From positions 1 through 6,477 of the forward strand of contig DXRF01000184.1 in assembly GCA_019411205.1 (NCBI GenBank): a DNA stretch of 6,477 nt, read 5' to 3'. The notes under the pieces are model-generated. The model worked only from the letters and a program-made list of their open reading frames with translations. It had not been told where the DNA came from and made no database searches. The stretch's first letter is position 1; every line of letters begins with the position of its first letter. Positions 6,029 through 6,477 of the stretch are shown in pieces. Source of the stretch: Parabacteroides sp. (GTDB lineage Bacteria > Bacteroidota > Bacteroidia > Bacteroidales > Tannerellaceae). A program made the position numbers and the translations under genes.

Positions 6029-6477
6029 TTACTTGCCTGGATATCCTTTACTCCAAACAAAAGATCCACTTCCGACATACAGGTCAGATCCATTGTCTGT
6101 AAACAAGAAACCGAAATTAAAGCTATCCCCTTCATTCGTAAAGAAGCAGTATTTAGGATATTGTTCAGGGGCATAATAAAGCTGGTATCCATTACCTAAA
6201 TCGAACAGAGAACCGACCGGCAATAAAGATACGGCATTGTTATTATCGTCCAATGTGAATTGAACGTGAATGCCTGCACCTTCTTCACAATACGGTTCGA
6301 TGATTCTATAAAGGTTATTACCTTCTTTTGCTTTTTCTACAGCCAATTCACCTTCTGCTCCAGTAAATGTTGCATCAGAGAAAGTTAGAGAGCCTGCAGA
6401 AATCCAAGTGTAATCTCTGGAAACTTTAATAGTCTGTTCGGTTAAACCATATATATATGATTCACCTTCCTCAATAC
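6029..6477 (-). CDS. Partial secreted or surface protein, C-terminal 148 residues
   Basis: The reading frame is open from the right edge of the window to a TAA at 6029-6031, giving 148 codons. The start and any signal peptide are outside. The visible region begins IEEGESYIYG, continues through YTWISAGSLTFSD and an LYRIIEPYCEEG segment, and ends FVWSKGYPGK. The pattern of a W..xG..xF.D beta-strand followed by E.....LYR(I/L)..PY is one I associate with modular Bacteroidales surface lipoproteins and adhesin-like secreted proteins; no exact family is claimed. The TTG at 6346 is not needed as a start because the frame continues upstream with equally protein-like sequence. The region looks more A/T-rich than the preceding operon. 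The gene is convergent with that operon and shares its terminator. Confidence 0.75.
   Translation of the reverse strand, partial: IEEGESYIYGLTEQTIKVSRDYTWISAGSLTFSDATFTGAEGELAVEKAKEGNNLYRIIEPYCEEGAGIHVQFTLDDNNNAVSLLPVGSLFDLGNGYQLYYAPEQYPKYCFFTNEGDSFNFGFLFTDNGSDLYVGSGSFVWSKGYPGK

Noticed and set aside
6011..6199. A 62-codon plus-strand frame near the right end
   Set aside because: It is antisense to the better-supported leftward gene and begins right after the terminator with no promoter.
6029..6346. A 105-codon leftward gene starting at TTG 6346
   Set aside because: The frame continues upstream to the window edge with protein-like sequence, so the TTG is an internal leucine codon and the gene is partial.
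1..6477. CRISPR arrays, insertion sequences, phage genes or attachment sites
   Set aside because: No regularly spaced repeats, transposase or integrase motifs, or terminal repeats were seen. Although a tRNA gene is present, its 3' end, where integration would occur, is outside the window.

Overview
The window looks like chromosomal DNA from a Bacteroidales bacterium (Bacteroides/Parabacteroides type). The evidence is the promoter style (-7 boxes of the form TAnnTTTG just upstream of genes), A-rich leaders with little Shine-Dalgarno signal, a ModF-like tandem ABC ATPase, a lipoprotein with a CxxCH motif and PD40 beta-propeller repeats, and a partial secreted protein of a Bacteroidales surface-protein style. 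The species cannot be fixed from this sequence.

Layout. A tRNA-Gly gene (anticodon CCC), cut by the left edge, runs leftward. It is divergent from argB (133-900, rightward), the amino-acid N-acyl-glutamate kinase of arginine biosynthesis, and the 77-bp gap holds a -7-like box for each direction. A 261-bp intergenic region (901-1161) follows. It holds a possible extra -7 box, a perfect 9-bp inverted repeat built on the palindrome CTGTACAG, a G-rich/C-rich hairpin and a good promoter close to the next gene. From 1162 to 5866 three same-strand genes form a tight operon: a ModF-like ATPase (489 aa), an 11-nt gap, a polytopic membrane protein with a TPR-like soluble tail (583 aa), then an ATGA stop/start overlap into a probable lipoprotein (491 aa) with one c-type heme motif and PD40 repeats. 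A perfect 11-bp hairpin (5971-5998), flanked by an A-run on one side and a T-run on the other, works as a terminator in both directions. The right end (6029-6477) is the C-terminal part of a leftward gene whose start lies outside the window.

How the genes may work together. The close spacing of the three-gene operon suggests a shared envelope-related role: a cytoplasmic ATPase, an inner-membrane protein and an exported lipoprotein that may carry heme. The function is not known to me. The ATPase has no modABC molybdate genes near it, so its name is by homology only.

The most notable points are the CxxCH lipoprotein coupled translationally to the membrane protein, the altered catalytic positions of the first ATPase half of the ModF-like protein, an unexplained structured leader before that gene, and an apparent 36-codon leftover of a leftward gene squeezed between the lipoprotein stop codon and the terminator. 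That leftover suggests an old deletion or rearrangement junction.
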